DNA of 64,000 nucleotides from Muribaculaceae bacterium (GTDB lineage: Bacteria; Bacteroidota; Bacteroidia; Bacteroidales; Muribaculaceae): contig WGUO01000007.1 of NCBI GenBank assembly GCA_014867205.1, positions 38,960-102,959 on the forward strand, written 5' to 3'. This document shows, piece after piece, positions 62,684-64,000 of this stretch. The position numbers and the translations under genes are program-made. The notes under the pieces were generated by a model. The model searched no databases. It was not told the DNA's origin and saw only the letters and a program-made list of their open reading frames with translations. Position 1 is the first letter of the stretch; every line of letters begins with the position of its first letter.

Positions 62684-63774
62684 AAAGAACAATAATTGCG
62701 GCCACAACACTGCTCGCGACAGGCATCGCCCTCGCCGACATCACCGTGAAGGTCGACCCGCAGATCGCACAGAAGGAGTTCGACATCGAGTATGGCTACT
62801 TATCCGATATGGTGAAGCCTCGTGCCGACCGTCCGGAGGCCAACCGCGCCAGGGGAACAGTCACCGACGGCCGGTTTGTGATAAAGACAATGCCCGAGGG
62901 TAACGCGCAGTACGTTATCCCCACAGGCGACCGAGAGTATATCATGGTGTACACAAAGCCGGGCGATGACCTCACCGTCGACCTCAAGAGCCTTTCGCCA
63001 CTCAGCTACAGCGTGAGCGGCACAAAACTCATGGAAGACATCGCACGCCTCGACATGGAGTCATCGGCGATACTCCAAAAATACCGTGCACTTATGGCTG
63101 AGGGAAAGCCCGACCCTGCCGCTGTCGAGAAACTGAGCGCGGACTATGACGCGATATTCCGCGACTATATCGCAGCCAACACCGATGCCGAGGCTGTGCC
63201 ATACGCCATCATGCACCTTGAGGGACAAAATTTCCTCGACGCATACAACGCCATGACCCCGGCTGCCCGCCAAAGCCCCATCGCGCTCTTCCTCGAGCCG
63301 CAGAAGCAGTATGTTGAGCGGCAGATAGAGGCCGAGCGGCGCAAGGTCGAGCTCCAGAGCGGTAATGTCACGGCCCCCGACTTCACGTTCAAGGACATGG
63401 CAGGAAATGACGTCAGCCTGTCGCAGTTCAGTGGCAAATGGGTCATCATCGACTTCTGGGGCACCTGGTGCCCATGGTGCATCAAGGGATTCCCCGCACT
63501 CAAGGAGGCATACGCACAGTACAAGCCGAAACTCGAGGTGATCGGCGTGGCATGTAACGACCCGCGCGAGGCCTGGGAGAAAGGTGTAAAGAAATATGAG
63601 CTTCCCTGGGTCAATGTCTACAACCCGGAACAGGGCGGAGGCAAGGTGCTCGAGGATTATGCCGTAGAGGGATTCCCCACCAAGGTCATTGTGAATCCCG
63701 AGGGAAAGATCGTCAACATTACATCGGGTGAGAATCCCGCCTTTTTTGATCTTTTAAAGGATTTGATAAAATAA
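62680..63774 (+). CDS. TlpA-like thioredoxin-fold protein with DUF4369-type N-terminus
   Basis: The product has 364 residues. A signal peptide (TIIAATTLLATGIALA) precedes a beta-rich N-terminal domain (about 20-115), a helical linker (about 120-225), and a TlpA/ResA thioredoxin domain (about 235-364) with active site WGTWCPWCIKGFP and cis-Pro region VEGFPTKVIVNPEG. Predicted periplasmic thiol-disulfide reductase, as in many Bacteroidota proteins of this architecture. The start overlaps the radical SAM gene by 4 bp. No terminator is visible before the tRNA promoter. Confidence 0.93.
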   Translation: MKRTIIAATTLLATGIALADITVKVDPQIAQKEFDIEYGYLSDMVKPRADRPEANRARGTVTDGRFVIKTMPEGNAQYVIPTGDREYIMVYTKPGDDLTVDLKSLSPLSYSVSGTKLMEDIARLDMESSAILQKYRALMAEGKPDPAAVEKLSADYDAIFRDYIAANTDAEAVPYAIMHLEGQNFLDAYNAMTPAARQSPIALFLEPQKQYVERQIEAERRKVELQSGNVTAPDFTFKDMAGNDVSLSQFSGKWVIIDFWGTWCPWCIKGFPALKEAYAQYKPKLEVIGVACNDPREAWEKGVKKYELPWVNVYNPEQGGGKVLEDYAVEGFPTKVIVNPEGKIVNITSGENPAFFDLLKDLIK

Positions 63775-63785
63775 TTGAACAAAAA

Positions 63786-63817
63786 TTTGCAAGGTTCGAA
63801 AAAAAGTTATAACTTTG
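63786..63817 (+). promoter_or_regulatory. Promoter of the tRNA-His/tRNA-Asn unit
   Basis: TTTG (63786-63789), 20-nt spacer, TAACTTTG (63810-63817): full consensus. A 7-bp stem (CTTTTCG 63823-63829 / CGAAAAG 63836-63842) sits in the short leader and may guide 5' processing. Confidence 0.8.
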
Positions 63818-63850
63818 CATCGCTTTTCGGGAGAACGAAAAGTTGAAATG

Positions 63851-63927
<77 letters not shown>

Positions 63928-63946
63928 AAGGCGAAAGCCCATTTAT

Positions 63947-64000
63947 GCTTCAGTAGCTCAGTTGGTTAGAGCACCTGACTGTTAATCAGGGGGTCGTTGG
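63947..64000 (+). tRNA. tRNA-Asn (GTT anticodon), cut by the window edge
   Basis: Acceptor 5' strand GCTTCAG, D arm GCTC/GAGC, anticodon stem CCTGA/TCAGG with loop CTGTTAA (anticodon GTT). The T arm and 3' acceptor strand lie beyond base 64000. It is 19 bp after tRNA-His and probably co-transcribed. Confidence 0.93.

Overview
The window looks like a chromosomal segment of an anaerobic gut Bacteroidales, most likely Muribaculaceae. The family placement is inferred from gene content; the Bacteroidota assignment is firm. Evidence: promoters of the form TTTG-N19/20-TAnnTTTG, almost no Shine-Dalgarno sequences, DUF3575/DUF3868 fimbrial assembly proteins, an OstA-like protein with a trio of SurA-type proteins, a Por-secretion-like C-terminal tail, a Rho factor with a large disordered insertion, type B L31, and a reverse rubrerythrin. 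The DNA is GC-rich. I see no IS element, prophage, CRISPR array or rRNA; the segment is mostly core genome.

Layout. 1-1654 (minus): the upstream part of a fimbrial assembly operon that continues past the left edge. 1915-12443 (minus): envelope biogenesis and DNA repair (mutL, OstA-like, three SurA/PpiC-type proteins, recQ). 12734-16235 (minus): proteostasis (clpX, clpP, trigger factor). 16443-20392 (minus): a tight operon yicC-gmk-nadD-DUF5063-M18 aminopeptidase behind a clear promoter and a leader with repeats. 20728-22479 (minus): phosphohexomutase. 22744-29072 (plus): TPR protein, flavin reductase, PBP1A and an AspT-type transporter. 29214-37116 (minus): alpha/beta hydrolase, biotin-dependent carboxyltransferase with two biotinyl domains, rpmE, ettA, def, ruvX, rubrerythrin. 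37266-40358 (plus): tilS and a DUF4301 protein. 40569-49496: a giant secreted protein, a membrane TPR/AraC regulator and a porin. 49684-51456 (plus): sigma factor, four-TM protein and CPBP protease. 51568-53960: divergent kbl and threonine dehydrogenase. 54032-58245 (minus): lipoprotein, RelA-like synthetase, hydrolase. 58740-63774 (plus): rho, aroC, radical SAM protein, TlpA-like thioredoxin. The right edge holds tRNA-His and a truncated tRNA-Asn.

How they work together. The left third serves outer-membrane biogenesis and protein quality control. The yicC operon links RNA turnover with GMP and NAD synthesis. Kbl and threonine dehydrogenase form a complete threonine-to-glycine pathway. The sigma factor/membrane protein/CPBP protease operon is the most plausible candidate for a little-described signalling module, although its wiring is inference. 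Sequence-level oddities are the tandem biotinyl domains, a chorismate synthase missing about 35 residues, a RelA with a dead hydrolase site, the repeat-containing yicC leader, and the long rho leader with two mini-ORFs.
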